A stretch of DNA of 64,000 nucleotides from Murimonas intestini (lineage in GTDB: Bacteria; Bacillota; Clostridia; Lachnospirales; Lachnospiraceae). The stretch is from the NCBI GenBank assembly GCA_003148945.1, contig QGGY01000009.1, positions 1-64,000 on the forward strand, given 5' to 3'. The notes beneath the pieces are model-generated. The model worked only from the letters and a program-made list of their open reading frames with translations, made no database searches and was not told the origin of the DNA. Shown here piece after piece: positions 7,025 through 14,935 of this stretch (position 1 is the stretch's first letter; each line of letters starts with the position of its first letter). A program made the position numbers and the translations under genes.

Positions 7025-9847
7025 ATGATGATGGAAGTACACAGCCTGAAGATAAATCATATTACAAATCCGCTGGGATATCTGTATAAAACACTGACTG
7101 CATCATACATCACAGAGTGTGACACAGGATGCAGACAGGACAGCGCAAGAATTATGGTGGCAGAGGATGAAGCATTTGAAAGAATAGTATTTGATACAGG
7201 AAGGCAGAAGGAAGTATCAGGGCTGGGCACAAGGCTGCAGTTCATGTTAAGACCCAGGACACGGTATTACTGGAATGTAACAGTCTGGGATGAAAACGGT
7301 AATTCTGCAAGAAGCCTGCCCGCATGGTTTGAGACAGGGCTGATGGAGGGAGGATTTTCAGGAAACTGGATAGCCCCTTCCTTTGACAGCTCCATACAGC
7401 CTGTCTTTATCAGGAAATTTACTCTGGACCGTCCATGCGCAGATGCCCGCCTGTACATGACATGTCTGGGAGTTTATGAGGCATATTTAAATGGGGTGAG
7501 GGTAGGCGATGAAGTACTTGCCCCGGGCCTCACATGCTATGAGAGCTATATTCAGTACCAGACTTATGATATAAGCGGGATACTGCAGGAAGGGGAAAAT
7601 ATTCTGGAAGTAGCGGCCGGTGACGGGTGGTATAAGGGATTATACGGGTACAGGCAGAACGCTGACTACAGAAAAGGAAAGGAATTTGGACTGCTGGCAG
7701 ATCTGTATGCAGACGGTGAGCTTGTAATGTGCTCTGATATGGAGTGGCAGGTCAGGAAAAGCAGAGTGGTTTTTACAGATATCTATGATGGGGAAATACA
7801 AGACGCTGTCATGGATAACAGTGAAAGATATCCTGTCAAAGCAGGGAAGCTTGATAAAAAACTGGTGAGGGAAAGGCTGGGAATCCCTATTAAAGTAAAA
7901 GAGATACTGCATCCAGTATCCATTATAAAAACATCCCGGAATGAGTGTGTCCTGGATATGGGACAGAATATGGTTGGATGGGTCTCCTTTAAATGCAGGG
8001 AAGAAAGGGGCAGAAAAGTCATTCTGGAGCATGGGGAAGTCCTTCAGGACGGGTGCTTTTACAATAAAAACTACAGGACTGCAAAAGCCAGATTTGAATA
8101 CATTTCAGATGGGACCCCAAAGCAGGTCCATGCAAGGCTGTGTTTCTTCGGCTTCAGATATGTGAGGCTTACAGGCTTCACAGAGCCGGAGCTTTCAGAT
8201 TTTTGCGGTGAAGTTGTCTATTCTGATATGGAAGAGACAGGCTGGATGGAGACGGGAAATAAGCTGGTAGACAGGCTGATCTCTAATATCCTGTGGAGCC
8301 AGAAAGGAAATTTTCTGGATATTCCCACAGACTGTCCCCAGAGGGACGAGAAAATGGGGTGGACGGGCGATGCACAGATATTTGCCGGGACAGCCAGCCT
8401 GAATATGGAATGCTATGAATTTTTCAGAAAATATCTCAATGATATTGCGGAAGAACAGAAATGTACAGGCGGCCTTGTGCCGCAGATCGTGCCGTCCGTT
8501 GGCAGGAATGAAAGGACATCGGCGGCCTGGGGAGATGCAGCCGTGCTTATCCCGTGGACACTGTATGAGTGTTATGGGGACGCCGGGATCTTAGAAGAGC
8601 AGTATGAGAGCATGAAAGCCTGGATCTCATATATTGACAGGCAAAATGAAGAGAACGGCACAGAGCCGCATCTTTGGAAGAACGGGTTTCATTATGGTGA
8701 CTGGCTGGCGCTGGACGGAGGATATTATCATATGCCTACAGGCGGCACAGATGTGTTTTATGTATCCAGTGCGTATTTTTATTATTCAGTGGATGTACTT
8801 GCCAGGACTGCGAAGGTTCTGGACAGGGCAGAGGACCATATAAAGTACAGGCAGAAGGCTGACAGTATCAGGGAAGAGATCCAAAAAGAATATTTTACCG
8901 GAAACGGAAGGCTCTCTATCGACACTCAGACGGCATGTATCATAGCCATTGCCTTTGGGCTTGTGAAGTACGGCAGACAGAGAGATATGGTAAAGGAACA
9001 GCTGCTGGAACGTCTCAGAAAGGATGGATACAGTTTGAAGACTGGCTTTGTGGGGACTCCGTTTATCTTGAAGGCTCTCTCAGAGTGCGGCTGTGATGAT
9101 ATGGCATACAGGATCTTTTTAAATCAGGATTATCCGGGGTGGCTGTACCCTGTGACATTGGGAGCTACTACCATGTGGGAGCGCTGGGATGCTTTAAATC
9201 CTGACGGAAGCATGAGCGACAGCGGCATGAATTCACTGAACCATTATGCCAACGGATCTGTGATGGAGTGGATGTATGGATATATGGCAGGAATCAGGAA
9301 CAGAGAGGGGAGCGCCGGCTATAAAAGTGTGGTCATCAATCCACGGATACATCCTGACATCAGATGGATGAAGACAGGGCTTAAGAGCGCTGCAGGCAGG
9401 TATGAGATCAGCTGGAAGATCATGGACAACGATGAATTTTGGCTCAGCTGCAGAATTCCCTTTGACGCTGATGCTGAGATTATACTGCCGCCGTGTGAGG
9501 ACGGGATATCAGTGCGCCATGAGGCTGCCGTCTTACGCACAGACACAGGCCGTGCATTCAGGGCAGCGGCGGGAGAATGGGTCTTTGAAGGCAGGCTCAG
9601 GAAAAACTACCGCCCATATTACCATCTGACGGACAGCGTAAAGGAACTGGTAAAGAATCCTGATATCAAAAAATTCCTGTATGAAAAGGCTCCAATGCTG
9701 GTGCACACAGATGGTGCGGGTATTCAGAATATGACACTTCCTGAGATGTCGAAGCTTCCGTTTTTCCTGGGGATCGGGACAAGGCTGGGGCTGGGGGAGG
9801 AAGTGCTTAAGGAAATTGAAGACTACATATCAGAAATCCCCAAATAG
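7025..9847 (+). CDS. GH78 alpha-L-rhamnosidase
   Basis: Inverting glycoside hydrolase of 940 residues that releases terminal alpha-L-rhamnose. The order of domains fits GH78: an N-terminal beta domain (about 10-110), the rhamnosidase N and concanavalin-like domains (about 115-400), the (alpha/alpha)6 barrel (about 410-760) and a C-terminal beta domain. The barrel carries RDEKMGWTGD at 440-449, where E442 is the likely general acid, and TTMWERWD with E719 as likely general base. There is no signal peptide, so it acts on imported oligosaccharides in the cytoplasm. An additional tail of about 75 residues after the usual end (about 865-940) is helical and unassigned. It ends the transporter operon. 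Confidence 0.9.
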   Translation: MMMEVHSLKINHITNPLGYLYKTLTASYITECDTGCRQDSARIMVAEDEAFERIVFDTGRQKEVSGLGTRLQFMLRPRTRYYWNVTVWDENGNSARSLPAWFETGLMEGGFSGNWIAPSFDSSIQPVFIRKFTLDRPCADARLYMTCLGVYEAYLNGVRVGDEVLAPGLTCYESYIQYQTYDISGILQEGENILEVAAGDGWYKGLYGYRQNADYRKGKEFGLLADLYADGELVMCSDMEWQVRKSRVVFTDIYDGEIQDAVMDNSERYPVKAGKLDKKLVRERLGIPIKVKEILHPVSIIKTSRNECVLDMGQNMVGWVSFKCREERGRKVILEHGEVLQDGCFYNKNYRTAKARFEYISDGTPKQVHARLCFFGFRYVRLTGFTEPELSDFCGEVVYSDMEETGWMETGNKLVDRLISNILWSQKGNFLDIPTDCPQRDEKMGWTGDAQIFAGTASLNMECYEFFRKYLNDIAEEQKCTGGLVPQIVPSVGRNERTSAAWGDAAVLIPWTLYECYGDAGILEEQYESMKAWISYIDRQNEENGTEPHLWKNGFHYGDWLALDGGYYHMPTGGTDVFYVSSAYFYYSVDVLARTAKVLDRAEDHIKYRQKADSIREEIQKEYFTGNGRLSIDTQTACIIAIAFGLVKYGRQRDMVKEQLLERLRKDGYSLKTGFVGTPFILKALSECGCDDMAYRIFLNQDYPGWLYPVTLGATTMWERWDALNPDGSMSDSGMNSLNHYANGSVMEWMYGYMAGIRNREGSAGYKSVVINPRIHPDIRWMKTGLKSAAGRYEISWKIMDNDEFWLSCRIPFDADAEIILPPCEDGISVRHEAAVLRTDTGRAFRAAAGEWVFEGRLRKNYRPYYHLTDSVKELVKNPDIKKFLYEKAPMLVHTDGAGIQNMTLPEMSKLPFFLGIGTRLGLGEEVLKEIEDYISEIPK

Positions 9848-9862
9848 GGGAGGCGGATGCAA

Positions 9863-9891
9863 TTGACATCCCCATTTACGGATGATATAGT
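9863..9891 (+). promoter_or_regulatory. Promoter of the FadR-type regulator gene
   Basis: TTGACA (9863-9868), 17-base spacer, TATAGT (9886-9891). It starts 16 bases after the rhamnosidase stop codon and sits just before the palindromic operator, so the regulator probably represses itself. Confidence 0.75.
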
Positions 9892-9903
9892 GTTGAAAGA
9901 AAC

Positions 9904-9917
9904 ATCATACGTATGAT
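9904..9917. promoter_or_regulatory. Palindromic operator ATCATACGTATGAT
   Basis: A perfect 14-bp palindrome located about 6-19 bases after the expected transcription start of the regulator gene. FadR-subfamily GntR dimers bind short palindromes of this kind. Nine bases of it (ATCATACGT) recur before the dehydratase gene. Binding by the adjacent regulator is inferred. Confidence 0.7.
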
Positions 9918-9934
9918 TAAGGAGAATGTGTGAT

Positions 9935-10630
9935 ATGCTCAAATCCGTGCATCCGAACCAGAAACGCCTCCCGGAACTGGTATCAGAACAGATAAAGGAA
10001 TTAATAGCAAAAGGAAACCTGAAAGCGGGTGATAAGCTGCCAAATGAATTTGAAATGGCAGAACAGCTGCAGGTAGGCCGCGGGACGATCAGGGAGGCAG
10101 TAAAAATCCTTGTGTCCCAGAACGTGCTGGAGATAAAAAGAGGAAACGGGACATTTGTCTGTGAGAGGACAGGCCTGGCGGATGACCCGCTGGGCCTGTG
10201 GATGATTGAAGACAAGCAGAAGCTGGCTTTAGACCTCTGCGAGGTCAGAATGATGATAGAACCGGAGATAGCGGAGCTGGCAGCAGAGCGGGGGACAAAG
10301 GATGAGATCGCCTCTCTTAAAAATGCCGGATATGCCGTGGAGGAAAAGATCAGAAGCGGAGAGGACCATTCAGCAGAGGATATAAATTTTCATGAAGCGC
10401 TGGCGAAAATGAGCAAGAACCAGGTGGTACCCAAATTGATTCCGGTCATACAGTCGGCAGTTAACCTGTTTGTAAAGGTGACGGACTCTGTGCTGAGAGA
10501 AGAGACTATAGAGACACACAACAAAATAATCAGGGCAGTTGAAGATGGAGACGGGGCAGGGGCGAAGGCTGCTTTGGAAGACCATCTCAAGCTGAATAAA
10601 GAGGAGATCCAGAGACTCATCAGCAGGTGA
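9935..10630 (+). CDS. FadR-subfamily GntR transcriptional regulator
   Basis: About 231 residues. The N-terminal winged helix (about 8-78) contains LPNEFEMAEQLQVGRGTIREAVKIL, typical of GntR, and the C-terminal all-helical FCD domain (about 95-230) contains the metal/ligand-binding pattern with D and H residues (EVRMMIEPEIAELAA, then NFHEALAKMS and ETHNKIIRAV). FCD-domain regulators usually sense sugar acids or other carboxylates. ATG 9935 is preferred over 9926 because AAGGAG at 9919-9924 touches the latter. It has its own promoter and palindromic operator and sits directly before a sugar-acid-type dehydratase, its likely target. Confidence 0.9.
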   Translation: MLKSVHPNQKRLPELVSEQIKELIAKGNLKAGDKLPNEFEMAEQLQVGRGTIREAVKILVSQNVLEIKRGNGTFVCERTGLADDPLGLWMIEDKQKLALDLCEVRMMIEPEIAELAAERGTKDEIASLKNAGYAVEEKIRSGEDHSAEDINFHEALAKMSKNQVVPKLIPVIQSAVNLFVKVTDSVLREETIETHNKIIRAVEDGDGAGAKAALEDHLKLNKEEIQRLISR

Positions 10631-10648
10631 ATTTGAGGTAATGTACAA

Positions 10649-10677
10649 TTGACTGTCAGGTCGGCATATAGTATGAT
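10649..10677 (+). promoter_or_regulatory. Promoter of the dehydratase gene
   Basis: TTGACT (10649-10654), 17-base spacer, TATGAT (10672-10677). The -10 is embedded in GTATGAT, a half-site of the FadR operator, so a bound regulator would block it. Confidence 0.65.
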
Positions 10678-10685
10678 TAAATACA

Positions 10686-10704
10686 TAAGACATCATACGT
10701 CTTA
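10686..10704. promoter_or_regulatory. Second FadR-type operator before dehydratase
   Basis: TAAGACATCATACGTCTTA: outer arms TAAGAC/GTCTTA are complementary and the core ATCATACGT is identical to the left part of the operator at 9904-9917. It lies 9-27 bases after the -10, a normal place for a roadblock or repressor site. Confidence 0.6.
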
Positions 10705-10745
10705 CTAAAAATAGGCCACGGTCAGAGAAGAAAGGAATGTTAAAA

Positions 10746-12464
10746 ATGATGAGAAGCCAGGAATTGAGAAAGTTAGCCCCGGAGATTGATCCGCTGAGGC
10801 TTGGCACAGGATGGAAGCTGGAGGATCTCTCAAAGCCCCAGATCATAATAGAAAGTTCATTCGGCGACAGCCATCCGGGCAGCGGACATCTGCTTGAGCT
10901 GGTGGAAGAGGCAAGAGAGGGTGTAAAGGAATCAGGGGGATTTGGCGCCAGGTATTTCTGTACGGACATCTGTGACGGAGAGGCACAGGGTCATGACGGC
11001 ATCAATTATTCTCTTGCGTCAAGAGATATGATGACCAACATGATGGAGATCCACGCAAACGCCACACCGTTTGACGGAGGCATATTTATAGCCAGTTGTG
11101 ATAAGAGTATGCCGGCGAATCTCATGGCTGTGGGACGTATCAATATCCCTTCTATTATAGTGACAGGGGGAGTCATGGATGCAGGACCTGATCTGCTGAC
11201 TCTGGAACAGATCGGGATGTATCATGCAATGTGCGAACGGGGGGAGATCACTAAAGAAAAGATGGAATTCTATAAGCACAATGCATGTCCGTCCTGCGGA
11301 GCCTGTTCCTTTATGGGTACAGCTTCAACTATGCAGATCATGGCAGAGGCGCTGGGGCTGATGCTGCCGGGGAGCGCTCTGATGCCGGCGACGGGCCGGG
11401 AGCTGCGCCAGGCAGCCAGGGAGGCAGGACAGCAGGCTGTATGGCTGGCTAAGGAAAACCTTACTCCTGATAAGATAGTTACTATGGATTCATTTGAAAA
11501 TGCTATTATGGTCCATGCAGCAATATCAGGTTCTACGAATTCTCTCCTGCATCTGCCGGCTATTGCACATGAATTCGGTATAGAGATTGACGGAGATACA
11601 TTTGACAGGCTGCACCGGGGAGCCCATTATCTGCTGAATATAAGGCCGGCGGGAAAATGGCCTGCACAGTATTTCTATTATGCAGGAGGAGTACCGGCTG
11701 TTATGGAGGAGATCAGGGATATGCTCCACCTGGATGTGATGACAGTTACAGGCAGGACATTAGGTGAGAACCTAGATGAATTAAAGAATAATGGTTTCTA
11801 TGAGAAATGCAGCAAGTACTTAGAACCGCTAGGACTGAAAAGAGAGGATATCATCAGGCCCTTTGATAGGCCCTTCGGCACTGACGGGAGCATAGCCATA
11901 TTAAGAGGAAATCTGGCGCCGGACGGGGCAGTTGTCAAGCACACTGTCGTCCCAAAGGAAATGTTTAAGGCAGTGCTAAGAGCCCGTCCCTTTGACTGTG
12001 AGGAGGATGCCATCCATGCAGTGCTCACGCATGAGATAGAACCAGGCGATGCAGTGATCATACGATATGAGGGTCCCAAGGGGAGCGGCATGCCGGAGAT
12101 GTTCTATACAACAGAGGCCATTGCATCAGATGAAAAGCTGGGTGCTTCCATAGCGCTGCTCACGGACGGAAGATTTTCAGGGGCATCGAAAGGTCCGGCA
12201 ATAGGACATATTTCTCCGGAAGCGGCTCAGGGAGGACCGATCGCCCTTGTGGAGGAGGGAGACCTGATCGAAGTCAGCATTCCTGACAGGGTGCTGCGGA
12301 TCGTGGGAATCGCGGGAGAACGCAAAAGTGAGCAGGAGATAGAGAAGATACTTGCTGAGCGCAAAGCGGCCTGGGAACCCAAACCGGGAAAATATCAGAA
12401 GGGGGTACTGAAAATTTTCTCAGAACGTGCTGTATCGCCTATGAAGGGCGGATACATGGAATAG
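10746..12464 (+). CDS. IlvD/Edd-family dehydratase, probably acting on a sugar acid
   Basis: Fe-S-dependent dehydratase of about 572 residues. The conserved cysteines appear in TDICDGEAQGHDG (C76), ASCDKSMP (C118) and CPSCGACSFMGTAST (C181/C184/C187), with the C-terminal LTDGRFSGASKGPAIGHISPEA signature. The family converts 2,3-dihydroxy acids to 2-keto-3-deoxy acids. The LPGSAL region and N-terminal pattern look closer to YagF/YjhG-like sugar-acid dehydratases than to biosynthetic IlvD, and no other branched-chain genes are nearby. Control by a FadR-type regulator beside rhamnosidase suggests an aldonate substrate, but this is inference. ATG 10746 has AAGGA nine bases upstream and is preferred to 10737. 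Confidence 0.8.
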   Translation: MMRSQELRKLAPEIDPLRLGTGWKLEDLSKPQIIIESSFGDSHPGSGHLLELVEEAREGVKESGGFGARYFCTDICDGEAQGHDGINYSLASRDMMTNMMEIHANATPFDGGIFIASCDKSMPANLMAVGRINIPSIIVTGGVMDAGPDLLTLEQIGMYHAMCERGEITKEKMEFYKHNACPSCGACSFMGTASTMQIMAEALGLMLPGSALMPATGRELRQAAREAGQQAVWLAKENLTPDKIVTMDSFENAIMVHAAISGSTNSLLHLPAIAHEFGIEIDGDTFDRLHRGAHYLLNIRPAGKWPAQYFYYAGGVPAVMEEIRDMLHLDVMTVTGRTLGENLDELKNNGFYEKCSKYLEPLGLKREDIIRPFDRPFGTDGSIAILRGNLAPDGAVVKHTVVPKEMFKAVLRARPFDCEEDAIHAVLTHEIEPGDAVIIRYEGPKGSGMPEMFYTTEAIASDEKLGASIALLTDGRFSGASKGPAIGHISPEAAQGGPIALVEEGDLIEVSIPDRVLRIVGIAGERKSEQEIEKILAERKAAWEPKPGKYQKGVLKIFSERAVSPMKGGYME

Positions 12465-12477
12465 TGAGGTATTAGTC

Positions 12478-13392
12478 ATGAAAATCGACCGTCTGATCGG
12501 CATACTGTCCATCCTTCTTCAGCAGGAAAAAGTGACGGCTCCTTATCTGGCTGAAAAATTCGAGGTGTCCAGAAGGACAATTAACAGGGATATAGAGGAT
12601 ATCTGCAAAGCGGGGATCCCGTTGGTAACCACGCAGGGGACAAACGGGGGAATAGCAATCATGGAAGGCTACAAGCTGGACCGTACTGTTCTGACTTCAT
12701 CAGATATGCAGTCTATCCTGGCAGGACTGCGCAGCCTGGACAGCGTATCGGGTACAAATAAATACCAGCAGCTCATAGAAAAAATTTCTGCGGGCCAGTC
12801 AAATGTGCTGTCCTCCAACAGCCATATCATGATAGATTTATCCTCGTGGTATAAGTCTTCACTGGCCCCTAAAATCGAACTGATCCAGGACGCCATTGAG
12901 AACAGGAGGCTGATAAGCTTTCAGTATTATGCTCCGGGCGGAGAGAGCCTGCGCACCATTGAGCCATATCTGCTTATATTCCAATGGTCTTCCTGGTATG
13001 TGAAGGGATATTGCCTGGAGCGTGAGGGCTGGAGAATGTTCAAGCTGAACAGGATGCTGGAGCTTTCCCGCTGCACCGAAAGTTTTGAAAAGCGGGAATT
13101 GCCGCCATATGATCCGGAACAAAAGAATATCTTTACTCTCCGGTATGAGGTGGAAGCCCTCATATCACCGGACATGAAATGGCGGCTCATAGAGGAATTC
13201 GGGGCTGAAAGCTTTATGGAGCAGGAGGACGGAATGTTATTGTTCCATTTCTGGTTTGCAGATAAAGAGAATCTTTTCGGATGGATCATCAGCTTTGGCG
13301 AGAAGGCAGAACTGATAAAGCCGGAAGAGCTAAGAGATGAGCTGGCGGACAGGTTTGGACGGCTGGCACAGAAATATGGCCGGGTTTTCTAA
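12478..13392 (+). CDS. YafY-type HTH and WYL-domain transcriptional regulator
   Basis: Cytoplasmic regulator of 304 residues. The N-terminal HTH_11 (about 5-58) reads KVTAPYLAEKFEVSRRTINR, followed by a WYL domain (about 137-225, with the SWYVKGYCLEREGWRMFKLNRM region) and a WCX C-terminal extension. WYL domains sense ligands, often nucleotides or small metabolites. It starts 13 bases after the dehydratase, so it could be the last gene of that operon, and lies just upstream of two GyrI-like ligand-binding proteins, an association often seen for this family. Confidence 0.88.
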   Translation: MKIDRLIGILSILLQQEKVTAPYLAEKFEVSRRTINRDIEDICKAGIPLVTTQGTNGGIAIMEGYKLDRTVLTSSDMQSILAGLRSLDSVSGTNKYQQLIEKISAGQSNVLSSNSHIMIDLSSWYKSSLAPKIELIQDAIENRRLISFQYYAPGGESLRTIEPYLLIFQWSSWYVKGYCLEREGWRMFKLNRMLELSRCTESFEKRELPPYDPEQKNIFTLRYEVEALISPDMKWRLIEEFGAESFMEQEDGMLLFHFWFADKENLFGWIISFGEKAELIKPEELRDELADRFGRLAQKYGRVF

Positions 13393-13427
13393 GCAGTCTG
13401 ATCCAGTTTAATACCTGACTGTATTTC

Positions 13428-13451
13428 AACATGACATATAGATGTCGTGTT
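13428..13451. promoter_or_regulatory. Inverted repeat before GyrI-like genes
   Basis: Arms AACATGACAT (13428-13437) and ATGTCGTGTT (13442-13451) pair with one mismatch across a four-base centre. A weak promoter (CTGACT 13415-13420, 16 bases, TATAGA 13437-13442) overlaps it. The adjacent WYL regulator is the obvious candidate to bind it. Confidence 0.45.
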
Positions 13452-13550
13452 TTCTGTGCTATTCTTATTGCAGATGTGGAGTGATAGAATTTATAAGATC
13501 CGAGATATGTAAGCGCTCTGCACAATATTGAGAATGAGAGGAAGCACAAA

Positions 13551-14024
13551 ATGGAAACAAACAGAATGGAATACGAGATCGTAACACTGGAAGAGAAGAC
13601 GGCAGCAGGGCTGACAGCCAGAACAAATAATAATGCACCGGATATGGGGATGATTATCGGAGGCCTCTGGGGAAAATTTTTTAATGAGGGAGTGTATATG
13701 GGGATAGATGGAAAGGTGAATGAGAAGACCCTTGGAATCTATTCGGATTATGCCAGTGATGAGCACGGTGATTACAATATTACTGTGGCCTGTGAGGTGG
13801 AGGCGGGAATAAAAGTACCGGAAGGAACTGCCATAAAGAAAATACCGGCAGGCAAATATGCAAAATTTGTGGTAGAAGGAAATATGGAACAGGCGGCGGG
13901 GGCATTTTGGAGCAGTCTCTGGGCAATGGATCTGAACCGTTCATTTATATGTGATTTTGAGGAATACCAGAACAGTGATCCAGAACATGCAGTGATACAC
14001 ATGTATATTTCGGTCACAGAGTGA
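13551..14024 (+). CDS. GyrI-like / AraC effector-binding domain protein
   Basis: Stand-alone effector-binding domain of 157 residues, close in size to E. coli GyrI (SbmC). The pattern TAAGLTARTNNN near the start, the central GIYSDY and CEVEAG strands and the PAGKYAKFVVEG strand match the AraC_E_bind fold, which binds hydrophobic or aromatic small molecules. There is no DNA-binding domain. ATG 13551 follows GAGAGGAAG. It is followed by a second GyrI-like gene after 63 bases, probably in one transcript. Role in drug binding or sensing is inferred from the fold only. Confidence 0.8.
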   Translation: METNRMEYEIVTLEEKTAAGLTARTNNNAPDMGMIIGGLWGKFFNEGVYMGIDGKVNEKTLGIYSDYASDEHGDYNITVACEVEAGIKVPEGTAIKKIPAGKYAKFVVEGNMEQAAGAFWSSLWAMDLNRSFICDFEEYQNSDPEHAVIHMYISVTE

Positions 14025-14087
14025 GATACAGCTATTGTGCCGAACATCTCACAGAAAGCATTTTTCAGACATGTTCCAGGAGGGATT

Positions 14088-14744
14088 ATGGACAAATTAG
14101 ATTATAAGAAAGCATATAAAGAATTGTATTTTCCAAAAAGCACCCCGTCTCTCATCCAGGTTCCCGGGATGACATTTATCCAGGTCACAGGAAAGGGGGA
14201 CCCCAATACATGTCAGGAATACAAGGATGCCATAGAGATTTTGTACGGCCTGTCATGGGGTATAAAAATGAACAGGAAGGGTGAGGAAAGGCCGGAGGGA
14301 TATTTTGAATATACAGTGTTTCCTCTGGAGGGAATGTGGCAGCTGGAAGACACCTCCATGGAGGGCGGAATTATAAGGGATAAGAATAATTTCAAATGGA
14401 TATCCATGATACGCCAGCCGGATTTTGTAACACCCCAGGTCTTTGAAAAAGCAAAGGAGAGGCTTCTTAAGAAAAAGCCGGATACAGACTTTACAAATAC
14501 AAGGCTGGCAGTTTATGAAGAGGGATTATGCTGCCAGGTCATGCACACAGGTCCATTTGACGAGGAGGCGGCTTCTATAGAGAAGCTGGAGGCCTATATC
14601 AGGGAAGCAGGGTATGAGACTGACATCACAGAAGTAAGACAGCACCATGAGATATATTTAAGCGATTTCAGGAGGACAGCGCCTGAGAGGATGAAGACAG
14701 TGATACGTCATCCGGTGAAAGTCAAGTTACTGGTCACACCGTGA
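14088..14744 (+). CDS. GyrI-like small-molecule-binding protein
   Basis: About 218 residues of the COG4832-type GyrI-like family. The signature TFIQVTGKGDPN near residue 30, YTVFPLEGMW around 75-85 and the HTGPFDEE segment near 160 are typical. No membrane or DNA-binding part is seen. The frame is open from GTG 14037, but AGGAGGG at 14078-14084 selects ATG 14088. The last codons and the stop lie inside a perfect palindrome (14726-14752), so the C-terminal residues are shared with an intergenic repeat. The function of this family is poorly defined. Confidence 0.78.
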   Translation: MDKLDYKKAYKELYFPKSTPSLIQVPGMTFIQVTGKGDPNTCQEYKDAIEILYGLSWGIKMNRKGEERPEGYFEYTVFPLEGMWQLEDTSMEGGIIRDKNNFKWISMIRQPDFVTPQVFEKAKERLLKKKPDTDFTNTRLAVYEEGLCCQVMHTGPFDEEAASIEKLEAYIREAGYETDITEVRQHHEIYLSDFRRTAPERMKTVIRHPVKVKLLVTP

Positions 14745-14752
14745 CCAGTAAC
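14726..14752. repeat. Palindromic repeat GTTACTGGTCAC, copy 1
   Basis: Perfect 12-bp arms GTTACTGGTCAC (14726-14737) and GTGACCAGTAAC (14741-14752) with a three-base loop. It overlaps the stop codon of the GyrI-like gene. Related sequences occur at 25149, 36478 and 61960. No T-run follows, so it is not a typical intrinsic terminator. Confidence 0.7.
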
Positions 14753-14811
14753 ACGCTCCGCGATGCACAGTAACAGTCAAATACCCCGCTGCAGGGGGGC
14801 GCCAAAATAGC

Positions 14812-14840
14812 TTGCACTGAAAAAGAAAAACGGCTAAAAT
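14812..14840 (+). promoter_or_regulatory. Promoter of addB-addA
   Basis: TTGCAC (14812-14817), 17-base spacer, TAAAAT (14835-14840), about 95 bases before the addB start. Confidence 0.6.
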
Positions 14841-14856
14841 AAGGACAGGTGTATTT

Positions 14857-14881
14857 AGGACAGGCTTACGCCTGTCCTTTT
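14857..14881 (+). terminator. Weak hairpin in the addB leader
   Basis: AGGACAGGC (14857-14865), four-base loop, GCCTGTCCT (14870-14878) and a short T-run to 14881. It lies after the promoter and before addB, so it could attenuate the operon. The short T-run makes strong termination unlikely. Confidence 0.45.
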
Positions 14882-14935
14882 AGTGTTATATTGAAACTGT
14901 TGATGCGGCTTTCCAGGGAACTATGGAGAAAAAAT

